Below, in pieces: positions 22,301-32,428 of a stretch of 64,000 nucleotides of DNA. The notes beneath the pieces were generated by a model. The model was given only the letters and a program-made list of their open reading frames with translations. It was not told the origin of the DNA and did no database searches. This stretch comes from Lunularia cruciata (taxonomy: Eukaryota; Streptophyta; Marchantiopsida; Lunulariales; Lunulariaceae). The stretch lies in NCBI GenBank assembly GCA_948567375.1, contig OX419758.1, forward strand, positions 38,641,473-38,705,472. The letters are read 5' to 3'. Numbering within the stretch: position 1 is the first letter of the stretch; the number at the start of each line of letters is the position of its first letter. The position numbers and the translations under genes were made by a program.

Positions 22301-24400
22301 TAGTTGATCAAGCATGTCATTGATCCAAGACAAGGGATATGCATTCTTCACGGTTTGCTTATTGAACCCACGGTAATCAATACAAAAACAAAGCACTCCA
22401 CCCTTCTTTGGAACAAATAGTACCGGTGTTCCCCAAAGAGAGGTACTTCGTCATATGAAATCATTCTCCAACAACTCTATAAGTGTTGTTTACAACTCTA
22501 TAAGTGTTGTTTGCAACTCCTCCAACTCCTTTGGTGAGAGCCAATAGATCGATCTACTCACTGAAGTACTCTCTGGCAATAACTTGATCTTGAAAGGCAT
22601 ACCTCGATCAGAGGGTAACCCCTTTGGCAGATCATCCGGAAACACGTCCACAAACTCTTGAACTATCCGATCAACCATTGCTTGATGAGGCTCTTGGCCC
22701 TCCTCGGATTGTTCATGTGCAATCGGCTTGATCCACACCATGAATACAAACTTATCTTCCTCCAAAGCTTGCTCTATGGCTGCTTTACTAACAAATTTCC
22801 CTTCCAAGGACTCATCTTTCTTCCAAGCTTGCTCCATGGTTGCCTTCCTGGCAAATTTCCCATCTTGGGACTGATCTCCCTTCAAGATTTGCTCTATGGC
22901 TACCTTCTCAACAAACTTCTTATCTTGGAATTGACTATTCTTAAGTGTCTTACTCAAAGGTGCTAGACAACCTAATTAGAAATTCCTATCTTGGTGTTGT
23001 ATTTAAATTTGTCGTCGAGTCCAATCGAATTGAACCTTATGATGTTCAAGCCAAGGTAGATCCAAAATGATATCATAGTATAGAGATGCCACTACAAACC
23101 TTATACACTCCAAATACTCCTTCCCAATTTTGAAGGTAACAGGATGTGAGATGCGGAATGCAGAATCCTTTCTACCATCCGCTGTCATCAAACTACTTCC
23201 AAACATTGGCTTGATAGGAATAGCCAATTCCTTTGCTACTTGCATAGACATGCAATTCTCTGAACTTCCAAAATCAACCAAAATCTTACAATCCGGATTA
23301 CATATCTTACATTGCAAGTGAAGCAAACTTGCATAAGTCGAGCCTTCAATCCCATTGGAACTAATCAAGCTCCTAGTAGGTGGCTCAAATCTCCTATTGG
23401 GATTCTTCGTTTCCCTAATCATTTTGTTCCATAATCTCCATTTGGGCAACTTGTCAAGGTCGCACATTCCTAAGTTTGCATTCAACAATGCAATGTCCAA
23501 CTTGGCAACAATAAAAACAACCTCTATTTTGTTGCAATCTTTCTTTATCCGCTATACCAAGTGGTCTCTATTGGATAACATCAATCTCTATTGGTGCTGG
23601 TTCTTCCACTCGTGTATAGTGTACTGGTAGGCCTTGTGTAGGTCAAGGGCAAGACCAAGTTGTTGCAACCAAGGAATCAAAATGCTCAACCAATTGCATG
23701 GCTTCTTCTATGTTTTGTGGTTCCCGCATGGTCACCTCTAATTTGGTTTGTGACTTTAATCCCCGCACAAATCGATCCAGAATTTCACCTTCTTGTATAT
23801 TTGGAATTTGCATGATGATGTTCTGAAATTGTATGATGTAGCTCCTTATTGAGCCAACTTGCTTCAACTCCGCCAATTTATCTTGTGTGGCATGGGTGGT
23901 ATTTATAGTTTGAAAGCGACCCAATATTGCATCCTTGAACTCTGCCTATGTCAAAATTGGTGCAACAATCTGTTGATCAGCTCGCTCCACTCAAAATCAC
24001 CACCAAAGGTATGCTACACTATCTAATTGGCTAGAGGCAAAGAGAATCTGTTTCAATTTATCTTGAAGATTGGTGGCTTCAAAGTAACTTTTGCAATCAA
24101 ACACAAAATTGTCCACTATGTTGAAAAGATTCTTGCCTTCAAACACCTTGGGTTTTGGAAATCAAATGCGATCTTTTCCATCTCGAATTGGTGCTCTCTC
24201 TATATATTCTCATCGTTGCTATCTTGTTCATCCAGCAATCGAGTCAGGTGCTTGTTTTGTTGCTGCATCGCAAGGATGATGTCTGGTATTGCCGCCATAG
24301 CCACTAATCTATCCCACTGCTCCCACTTTATCTAATTGATTAACACATAGATGCAACACACCCATTGTTCTCCATAAGTTACAACCAGAAGTATCAAGGG
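19400..24400 (-). pseudogene. Broken gag-pol polyprotein with chromodomain
   Basis: Remnants from N- to C-terminus: gag region about 23,643-23,924 and upstream; CCHC zinc knuckle at 23,478-23,519 (C-x2-C-x4-H-x4-C); aspartic protease near 23,280, with VDFGS where DTGA or DSGA is expected, so the active site looks altered; three tandem units of about 22 residues (22,780-22,957); reverse transcriptase with [10 protein letters not shown] near 22,080-22,110; RNase H near 21,600-21,680; H2C2 finger of integrase near 21,040-21,080; integrase core with a readable QTDGQIE near 20,130-20,150 and SLD near 20,420; and a chromodomain at about 19,400-19,500 with VLWKGYPLHDATWEPL. Frames shift between blocks and stops are frequent, so no intact protein is made from this copy. 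Confidence 0.9.
20472..20908 (+). mobile_element. Nested solo LTR in opposite orientation
   Basis: A 437-base LTR of the same family, on the plus strand, starts TGTAACA and ends CTTTTATA. It is flanked by a perfect 5-base target duplication GAGTC (20,467-20,471 and 20,909-20,913). Removing it rejoins the interrupted integrase reading frame of the host element. Its TATA box is at 20,797-20,804. Upstream are TTCTAGAA at 20,617-20,624, a four-unit heat-shock element at 20,626-20,643 and several GAAGCTTC blocks up to about 20,775. It is what remains after recombination between two LTRs of a younger insertion. Confidence 0.92.
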
Positions 24401-24556
24401 TTCCTCAAACACGGTGATCATATGTAGAAAATCTTGCCCAAAGCGCGAGGTGATGAATTGTGTGAAACAATGCTTGGGTAATATCTAAACATGAAAATCC
24501 CAATGGTTTGGCGGAAGTGGATTTGGTGATCCATAAATTCCATCCATCCCATTCCT

Positions 24557-24568
24557 GCTTTGATACCA
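24557..24568 (-). other. Primer-binding site (initiator-Met tRNA type)
   Basis: Immediately inside the 5' LTR, the minus strand reads TGGTATCAAAGC. This is one base from TGGTATCAGAGC, the common plant retrotransposon site complementary to the 3' end of initiator methionine tRNA. It fixes the transcription direction of the element as minus. Confidence 0.88.
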
Positions 24569-24569
24569 A

Positions 24570-24994
24570 TATAAAAGACCAAGACCGAAGAGAAAAATAG
24601 GAGAATAGAAACTCACATTGGGACACTTGAATGAGTGAAAACTCCAAATGCCTAGCATGAGCTTTGACTTTGCTATTTATAGGTAGCATACAAGGCCTTT
24701 GAGAAGCTTCTCAAGAAGCTTCCTAGAGCCGCTTTCTTAGAGTGCAAGCCAAGTTAACTAAGAAGCTTCTCAAGAAACTTTCTTCTAAAAGCCGCCTACT
24801 TGGCATGCAAACTAAGCTAATTAGAAGCTTCTGGAAGCTTCTTTCTAGAAACTATTTGCTTGGAGTGCAAGTTAACTATTCAAGAAGCTTCCCAAGAAGC
24901 TTCCTAGATGCTTTTGGAATATTCTAGGCTAATTTGGCTTATTTTTTACTTTGTTAGCTTTACTAACTACGTTGCTAAACTCCATACTGTTACA
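24570..24994 (-). repeat. 5' LTR of the chromovirus, with heat-shock elements
   Basis: 425 bases; on the minus strand it begins TGTAACA and ends TTTATA next to the primer-binding site. The TATA box is at 24,674-24,681 on the minus strand. Upstream is GAAGCTTCTGGAAGCTTC (24,824-24,841), a complete GAAnnTTCnnGAAnnTTC array, plus other GAAGCTTC blocks. This LTR would drive the element's RNA. Confidence 0.9.
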
Positions 24995-25110
24995 ACATTG
25001 GAGGGTAAAGAATGGGAGGCAAAAGTTTGGGTCTCTCAAATCACAACACTATAGGGTAACACATAGGTGACATATGTTTGGGTCTACATCTCATTATGGG
25101 TCTGTCAAGC

Positions 25111-25165
<55 letters not shown>

Positions 25166-25170
25166 ATAAA
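25111..25170. repeat. ATA trinucleotide microsatellite
   Basis: An uninterrupted run of ATA units from 25,111 to about 25,160 runs into an AAATA-rich tail. Simple sequence repeat just beyond the 5' LTR of the chromovirus. Confidence 0.95.
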
Positions 25171-25472
25171 AAGTATCAGTCTAAGTTAAATCACAAAAGT
25201 ACTCACTTGAGCTAGACTACTCTCACTCTCCTCTACCTAAACATGTGCATTCTTGGACCTCTCCATAACAAATACTAACTCTCATGCATGATTTTGTTAA
25301 TGGACTCTATAACCCCAAACCATGGCAGTGGCACCTAGGATATCCAAGTCCAAGTCAAAAAACCTTAGCTCTCTTTCTAGCTCATAAGTAGTAAAAATTC
25401 AAATGCATCTCCTTTGCAACAAGAGTATCCTTTTGCTCACAAAGGAGTCTCTTTCTTTAACAACAATCTACC

Positions 25473-26669
25473 CTACTCCTCCAAGCTCTCCAATCTACTC
25501 TCAAAATCAAGCACTAATCTCTTTTGCTTCACTACACTCTCCAATCTACTCTTGCGCTCAAGCACTAATCTCTCTTGCCCCTCTATACTCTCTTGCTCAA
25601 CCAAAAGTCTCTCTCTCTCCTCAACCACTTGGATACAATCATCTAAAAGATGCTTTATGTCAAAAAAACAAGAGGGTAAAATAACTCTTAGGTGTGGGAG
25701 ATGAGGTACCCTCTCCATGGACGGAGAAGGGGAAGAAGAGAGAGAAGATGCTATCTCAAAGGATAAAGATGTAGAATGAACTCTCTCTCTAAAACTATCA
25801 CTCAATAACCTCACTACTAGTAAGACATATGTCTCAACACAAATTTGTTGAACACTTGTTCACAATAGGTAGATATAGTCATCTATCACGTAAAACTCAC
25901 TTGCAATCAAGTAAAAACACAAGTTCATTAATTAATGCATGTTAAATTAACTCATTTATTAAATCCGGTAATCATGTATACAACAGAACTTTGTAGGTTT
26001 TTAAACAATGAAAACATACAAAATATACCAAAACTCAAATCTAATCAGGCACTCATTGTCCTCATCCTTCCCATCATCAAAATTCTTGTCCTTGTCCTCA
26101 CTCTCCCCATCCTCCTCCTCCTCCTCCTCATCATCATCTTCATTGTGTATAATCTCCTCTTCTCCATCACTCAAGTAGGACACTTCCTCCTCAAGAATAT
26201 AACCTCTCTCCACAAAGAGGTCAGTAAGTATCTGCCCAAGGAAGGCAACTCTGAATCTGCATTCTTTAGGTTTCTCCAATTGGCTTTGCAAACTCCACAC
26301 CTCTACAGTGATAGTTCAAAATGCTAACTCACACCAATTGTAGTCCTCCACACCAAATCTCCTCAACTTTGTCTTGGTAATGAGAACCAAAGGCCCATGT
26401 ACAATCTTGGGCAAAATAGTTGGTGCCACGAGTGCACCCATCAACTAGAAGAAAACCTTAAATATAGTATACACACATTTCCTTACCAAATACCTCTTTG
26501 CAACCCTACCTCTTTGTGGAAACCAATCTGAAACAAGTATGTAAGGAACAATCCTCCTTGGTGTCGTTCCTCTTGGCATTGTAAGTGCATCTTTAACTAT
26601 ATCCATGGTCGATTGAAACTGCCTCCCTTTAACCAAACTTGTGCAAGAATTCTTGTCCCAAGAACTCAC
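25473..26669 (-). pseudogene. Decayed acidic/coiled-coil reading frames, unknown family
   Basis: On the minus strand three neighbouring open stretches look once-coding. 26,445-26,669 has a basic, proline-containing block (GRQFQSTMDIVKDALTMPRG). 26,001-26,300 contains FLGQILTDLFVERGYILEEE followed by a long run of aspartate and glutamate. 25,473-25,814 has a glutamate- and arginine-rich stretch likely to form a coiled coil (ERERLLVEQE). A further in-frame piece (about 26,320-26,440) seems to link the first two, with a stop between. I do not recognise the family. It may be a lineage-specific transposon protein or a dead host gene. Confidence 0.4.
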
Positions 26670-28941
26670 AAACTCTATACATGCAAGTAAATGTAAAAAT
26701 CACCAACCAAAAATGTGTAAGCTCTCATTACTCATACAAGAAGCTGCTATATGCCGCTTGGCAACACCCTTGGATAGAAAAAATATGTAGGAATGCCGTT
26801 GGATGTTGCTTGTGGCCACAGAGGGACATGGAATTTTTGTAGGGTTGTCATAAGGCAACACCTATGGATGCTATTAGATAGGGCAAAATCAAGACAAAAT
26901 CCCAAAATAGTATTAGATGATGCCTATCAATGCACTGGAAAGAAAATATTCAACAAAAGTTAAGTGCGAGTGCCATGGAGAGATGTTGTAGATGCAAGGT
27001 GATGGTGTTGTAGGGCAAGTATAATAGCACTATGCGCCACTATGGGATAGTGAATAATCATCAAAAAACACTAAGTTGCATCGGATGATGCTTGTCAACC
27101 AACGGGACAAAAACAAGGTTTAGGGTTTAAGTGCGGACAATATGAGTAGATGTTACAGGACATGGCTGGTTGGCACCGGGTGACATCCATAGGCGTTGAT
27201 GATTGGGACCCTAAACATTCAAGAAAAACTAAAAAAGAGAATTGAAATTTCAAAAACTCAAGAAAAATAAAGAAGTATAGAAAGAAGAATACCTTTGGAT
27301 GTGGGTAGTGTAGCCCAAGGGTTATTTTAAGGCCAATTACATTGAGATCTACCTCCTTGATTCTAGCAACAACAATTCAAACTTGGTGTTTATCCATCCA
27401 ACAACCATTTTATGAAGTTTTTTAGGTGTAGAATGGTGTGGAAACCAATTAGCCAATCTCCTTTGTGAGTATTCCTCATGTCATCACCATTAACAATCTG
27501 CTCATAACCCCAAATTTTTGCCATGGAGAATCTAGGGAAATTTAGGAACTTGAAAGAAAATTAATTTTGGAAATTTTGGGGCTCCTTGCTCTCCTCTCAC
27601 TTGCACTTGCACTTGCTCCTTGCTCTCATCTTATCTCTCACTGATAATTTCAGAAACTCTCCTTTGGCTGTCTTGAAACTCTCCCAAACCCTCTCTTCTC
27701 TTTTTGCAAAATCTTGAATCCCCCAAAGTTCCAAATGTTGGTCATGAAAAGCAAATTTGGTCTCAAAAAGCCAATCTCTCCCAAACTCAACAACTCAGAC
27801 TCCTTATTCTTCTCATGAAACTCAAACAACACTCAAATAGGTACACCCTTTGAAAACTCCAAATTGCTCTCCTCTTTCAAAAAACCACTCTCCTCCTTTG
27901 AAGACCCTGAATTGTTAGCTAAAGTGCAAACTATCCCCAAAATGGCTCAATTGCAAGTAAATTGATGAACCATGAAACTTCTTTGCAAGAGGAGAGTTTA
28001 TATACCAACACATATGAAAAAATAAATATATATCTTGCATTGAAAAAAATTATATTTCACTAGGAAGAACCTAAATTCCGAGAGAAATTTTTCAAATTTT
28101 GAGTGGCGATCAATGATGACATGCAACACGCCACATCACCAACTAGTGCTAACCATTACCTTGAGAAGGAGTGCCAATGGGTGCCATCAAGTGTTTATAG
28201 GCAAAAACCTATATTATAGCAAATTAACACACTAAATTGTGCAACAATCGGCGCAGATCAACATTTACAAGTGACTTTTCTCTATTATGCCGAGCAACAA
28301 CAGGTGCTGCCCTACCAACCAACACCATCTAATGTACACCAAGCATCACACAATGTCTTCCAGTGCACATCAGACATCACCCAATGCCTACAAGTGCACA
28401 TTGGGCGTTATCTAATGCCTTCTTACATAAGATCGACAATGTGTGTTCAATGTGCAACAACTTGCTAATCTTAGAATACTAAATTGTAAGTAAAATAAGA
28501 TTTGCAATTGGCATCAATGTGTAGCAACTTGCTAAACTTGGAATACTAACTTGTAAACTTGGTGTTGATGATAATGGATCACATTTTGGAAATAATACTA
28601 GATTTATGTTCTTGAACAATTGAAGACAAATAATAGAATGAAACTTTTATTATAGAGAAACATGTTCTCATTCCATATACTCGATAATGATGAACAAGGC
28701 ATTGTTGCATCACTCTTTACCTACTTTCTTCTCTATCAAGCTCCATTTCATTAAGAGACATTTATGAATTTATTTGAGTTTTTCTTGGTAGATCTACCAT
28801 CATCTTCTAACCAAACATTTGACTTATTGATACAAAAGTTATGTAAAATAAAGACTCATTGATACAAAAGTTATGTAAAATAACATAATTTGAAACACAC
28901 TTTAACAAATATGCATTTACTATTGTCTTTAAATTGCACTC
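26670..28941. other. AT-rich stretch, no feature recognised
   Basis: About 2.3 kb of AT-rich sequence with only short reading frames and scattered short direct repeats (for example ACTTGCTAA near 28,460 and 28,530). It may belong to the same decayed transposon as the neighbouring PIF/Harbinger remnant. No inverted termini were found by eye. Confidence 0.4.
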
Positions 28942-29545
28942 TCAACTCCAAAGAGAATGCAATCTAGCTTTCAAGACTCCTACATAATGTTCATTTATCA
29001 TCCTTGCCTTTGCCAAATATTTATTGAACTTTTGCTTGTCCTCTTTTTGGGCTTGCTTGAAAGTTTGGACTAAGTGACGCATGGGTACATAATGGGAATT
29101 GCCTACAAGGTACTCTTTTGCATCAAAACTAAGACATCCTACTCTCTGGTTCAAATCATTCCACAATGATGATTTTTTCAAACATGTGATGTCTTGACAT
29201 GACCCTAGCATTCCTGCAAATAAACAATCAAATCTAACCTTGAATTAAATCTTGGCAAATGTACAAGAAGGTGCAAAATGCTAATGAACTAAACAAAAGA
29301 ACAAAACAAATAGCTATTCAAACTAGATATCAAATACTTACCTCATGTAAAATGTATGATTCTCCTTTTATCATCACAAATCACTTGGCCGTGTGTGGAA
29401 TATGAGCCCTTTCTGCTGGTCGAGCCACGAGAAGAAACAATGTTCCATCTTCCAAACCTACACAACTAGGGAAACCTTTGTGTGCAAGAACTATGGATAT
29501 TCTCTTCATTTCCTTGTGCTCAGGCCATACCACTTGACTCCCCAT
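28942..29545 (-). pseudogene. PIF/Harbinger-type DDE transposase, broken
   Basis: Minus-strand fragments follow the family's order. 29,381-29,545 contains GFPSCVGLEDGT, the first catalytic aspartate region. A shifted frame at about 29,343-29,430 gives RKGSYSTHGQVICDDKRRI, with the second aspartate. After a GT-AG intron (about 29,219-29,341, donor GAG|GTAAGTA, acceptor TTTGCAG|GAATG), 28,942-29,211 contains the block GSCQDITCLKKSSLW and ends with ARMINEHYVGVLKARLHSLW, carrying the catalytic glutamate. A frameshift between the first two blocks and a TGA just before the intron show the copy is dead. Terminal inverted repeats were not located. Confidence 0.75.
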
Positions 29546-30190
29546 TAAATTTTATATGGATGTCATAACTCGGTTGGTAAAGGCAATTGTTGAAACCGCA
29601 CTAATGGCCCAAATGTTTAACCTCCTTGCAACACAAGTTCCATTACTGCGACGCCAAAATATATCAAGAGCTAGAGCTACTTGGATCCACACTAGTGTTT
29701 GCTCCTGCTGATGATTCTTTTCAAATATACGGATTGCGCTTCAATTGAATTCACTCCCCCTCCTTCCAACCTTCACACATTTTTCACACTCTTATGTCAA
29801 TTTCTTGTTCTCATATATCTAGGGAAGAATCATCTCCCCGGTTCGATGGCAACCAGATTCACCCTAAACTAGACACTTTATTAACCATAAATTGTAATTA
29901 ATGTTTTACGATGTGCTAAAAAAATTCCATATCCTTTATTTTCTACAAATCACCTTTTTTGGAACTTGCTAATCATAAGGAACTTGGACGGAAATCCATA
30001 ATGGGTCCTTTTCTTCCTCCAACCCACACCATGCCGATTTAGTCAATGCTTAGTAAAAATCTATATGAAAATATCCAGAGCTTTGGACAACTATTTTTGA
30101 AATCTCCTTATATAGTCGACTCTTAGTATACATCTATATGAAAATATACAGAGTTTCTTAGAACTATTTCTGAACTAAAACTATTTCTGC

Positions 30191-30221
30191 ATCGGTCTAA
30201 AGGGGTCACCCTTAGACCGAT
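30191..30221. repeat. Short near-perfect inverted repeat
   Basis: ATCGGTCTAAAGGG is followed after a few bases by CCCTTAGACCGAT, its reverse complement apart from one missing base. It would form a stem of about 13 base pairs. Confidence 0.75.
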
Positions 30222-30406
30222 GTCTTTTCTTGTTACTGCATCCCTTAGCAGTCCTTCAGGAATGAGTGGGAGAGAGAGAACCCCGGATCAATTACCCAAT
30301 CCGGTTCTCGAAGTCTCACGTTCTTCACACTAGGAAAACAACACGCTCACTATAACAGCAGACCTTGGGCCTACAACGAGCAGGACTTGCTGAGCTCTAA
30401 TCAGAT

Positions 30407-30446
30407 TGTCTTCAGATTGCTCTAATCAGAACGCAATCTGAAGACA
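30407..30446. repeat. Perfect 14-bp inverted repeat with overlapping direct repeat
   Basis: TGTCTTCAGATTGC (30,407-30,420) and its exact reverse complement (30,433-30,446) flank a 12-base loop. GCTCTAATCAGA occurs directly repeated, starting at about 30,395 and 30,419. The arrangement suggests a small insertion or slippage event. Confidence 0.75.
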
Positions 30447-31849
30447 GTGCTGTTACTTGTCTTCTTTATTTCATTGAGGTGCCTGCTTACTTTGGCTGGA
30501 AAGGAAAGGTTGTTTCAGTGAATGCTTAAAGAATCACTAGAGTCTTCGGAATCCACGCGTACATAATTAGAATTATTGTAATGGCTACTTTCTACAGATG
30601 TGGACATTGGAGCCAGCACTTGTTGGAGAGAATTGGCCCACGTGCACAATCTTTTTCATCGTGCATGGCGTGACTAATCATCTAACTTCTCGAACCAACT
30701 GAAACTAATCAACTGATCGCGGGTTACGGTAGACTGAGAAAACTTCGTGAACCCCTTCGAAGCTAAGTAACTGGACAGTATCATCAGGAATTTATTTCCT
30801 CGCTTGCGGATTGCAGTAGGTAGCTGACAGGTATGAGAGAGTCAGCTCACCGCCTCCAGACTGCATTTGCATTACGAAGTCGAGATCTGTCGACTTTATG
30901 GACAACCCATTAGATTCATACCTCTCTTATCGTGATCTTTGGATTGTGTTCAAGAGACAGGATTTATTCTCACAACCTTGCTTTAAATTTATGTGTCTCT
31001 TAATAGGAGGGCCATAGTATTAAACCTTCTGAAACGATCAGTAACCTCGCTCTCAAATTACTCCGAGCAACAGAGAGACTTCTTGAATCTCCACCAAACT
31101 TGCCATTGTCTTCATAACATGTTCGGTTACTTGTTTACTCATGAAGTTCTCAATCAAAGGACTGTTTTGTGCATAACAAAAGCCACATTTGCTAGTTTGG
31201 AGTTCCCAAGCAGGAGATTACTCATGAAATGGTTCAGAGTAAGTTATGCTGGAATTTTAACCTTGAGGAAATAAACTCTTAGGCAAGGAGCAAGAAGAAG
31301 ACGAACAAAATCTTCTCTCAAGTTCTCATTTTGACTGCTGACAAAGTAACTCACTTGTAGTTAAACATGAGTGTAACAAAAAAGAGGTCAGATCTTGTAT
31401 ATTTGAAAGAAAATGAAAACATCTCCATAGGATCTACGAGGTGATGATATTTCGTGAAAATATTCAGGACAATCGCAGGAGCGAAACGAACTAACTTTTG
31501 AAGCGAAGTCAGAAATAAATAAACCCATCAAACGAAGGAAGGAAGCTTGTCCCCATAAATGGTGGAATCAATTTTGGGAAACAGAGATAACGTTCGCTGT
31601 TTCAAGGGTAGTCCAGGAATAATCAATCATTCATTCGTGGTGGATCAACCCTCTAGGACCTTGATGTATTATAAATAAACTGGGAACAATCAAAAACACG
31701 ATCGGAAATATTAAGAGAATTCCATTAGTGGTTTTAGCTCAACTCCAGATTTTAAAGTGCATCCTCAAATCGTTGAAGAGCTCATATACACAGTTCCATC
31801 AGTATTTGTTGAGGCCGAAAATTAGCGGTCGGGAAGGACGGCCGTGGGT

Positions 31850-32428
31850 GTAAAAACGTGAGCTCGGGGGTAAAAAGGGAGAAGTAAAGGGTAAAAGGGT
31901 AAAGATCGAGGGAGAAGGAGGAGGAAGAAGCGAGAGAGTGAGGAAGAGTTTGCTTAGTTGTGGAGCAAGAGCGCACAGAGAGAGAAAGAGAAAGAGAGGA
32001 CGAGAGAGACGAGTTCTTCGTTCGTCGAGGGTCGGAGGACAGCAAAGCTTTTAGGTTTTGGATCCGAACGAAGGAGAGATCGGTCGATGAATGCACGGAA
32101 GTGTGGATCTATCGATCGATCGAAAGTTGGAGCGATCGAGGAGAAGCGGAGGACACAAAGACTTTAAAATTCGGAATTATGTAGCATGAAATTGGGCATG
32201 AATAGTCGAGGAAATAATTCAGACGTGGAGGAATATCGGTAGCGAAGGATAGTACAGGGTAGGAAAGGATTGGATTGGAGTGGATTCGACGAAGACGTGT
32301 AGAGTGGGGGATATGAGGTGCTGATGAGGGGAATCAGGAAAAGGAGGAGGAGAATAACGACGCCGTGAATAAGGAGAGTGTGATTTGAATGTGGGGTATT
32401 TAGGAACTCGTAGGAAAGTTCAGGCAGT
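31850..32428 (+). promoter_or_regulatory. GA-rich promoter/leader of the Sec24-like gene
   Basis: From about 31,890 to 32,160 the plus strand is dominated by GA and GGA runs (for example GAGAGAGAAAGAGAAAGAGA near 31,977), as in many plant leader regions. Several upstream ATGs (near 32,087, 32,187 and 32,198) open only short frames that end before the main start, so if transcription begins upstream of them the leader would carry small upstream ORFs. The transcription start cannot be fixed. Confidence 0.45.

Larger units (their letters stand above)
18910..24994 (-). mobile_element. Ty3/Gypsy chromovirus LTR retrotransposon, decayed
   Basis: A 6.1 kb minus-strand element with both LTRs (5' LTR 24,570-24,994; 3' LTR 18,910-19,333), a primer-binding site matching plant initiator-Met tRNA at 24,557-24,568 and a polypurine tract by the 3' LTR. 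In minus-strand order it carries gag with a CCHC knuckle, protease, reverse transcriptase, RNase H, integrase and a chromodomain, the order of plant chromoviruses. Frames are broken by stops and frameshifts. An opposite-strand solo LTR (20,472-20,908) splits the integrase. The flanks of the two LTRs (TTACG and ACATT) do not match, so the target-site duplication has been lost or the ends have recombined. Confidence 0.93.
29546..31849. other. Intergenic stretch with two hairpins
   Basis: The first part is AT-rich; from about 30,180 the composition becomes gene-like, approaching the Sec24-like gene. Two inverted repeats are visible (30,191-30,221 and 30,407-30,446) and are listed separately. A 93-codon plus-strand frame at 30,993-31,274 shows no recognisable motif. 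Confidence 0.4.

Noticed and set aside
24405..24689. 94-codon minus-strand frame at the 5' LTR as a gene
   Set aside because: It spans the LTR border and primer-binding site, so it is chance reading through non-coding retroelement sequence.
18910..24994. Endogenous pararetrovirus or an envelope-bearing retrovirus
   Set aside because: Two LTRs, a tRNA primer site, a chromodomain after integrase and no envelope-like frame point to a chromovirus retrotransposon.
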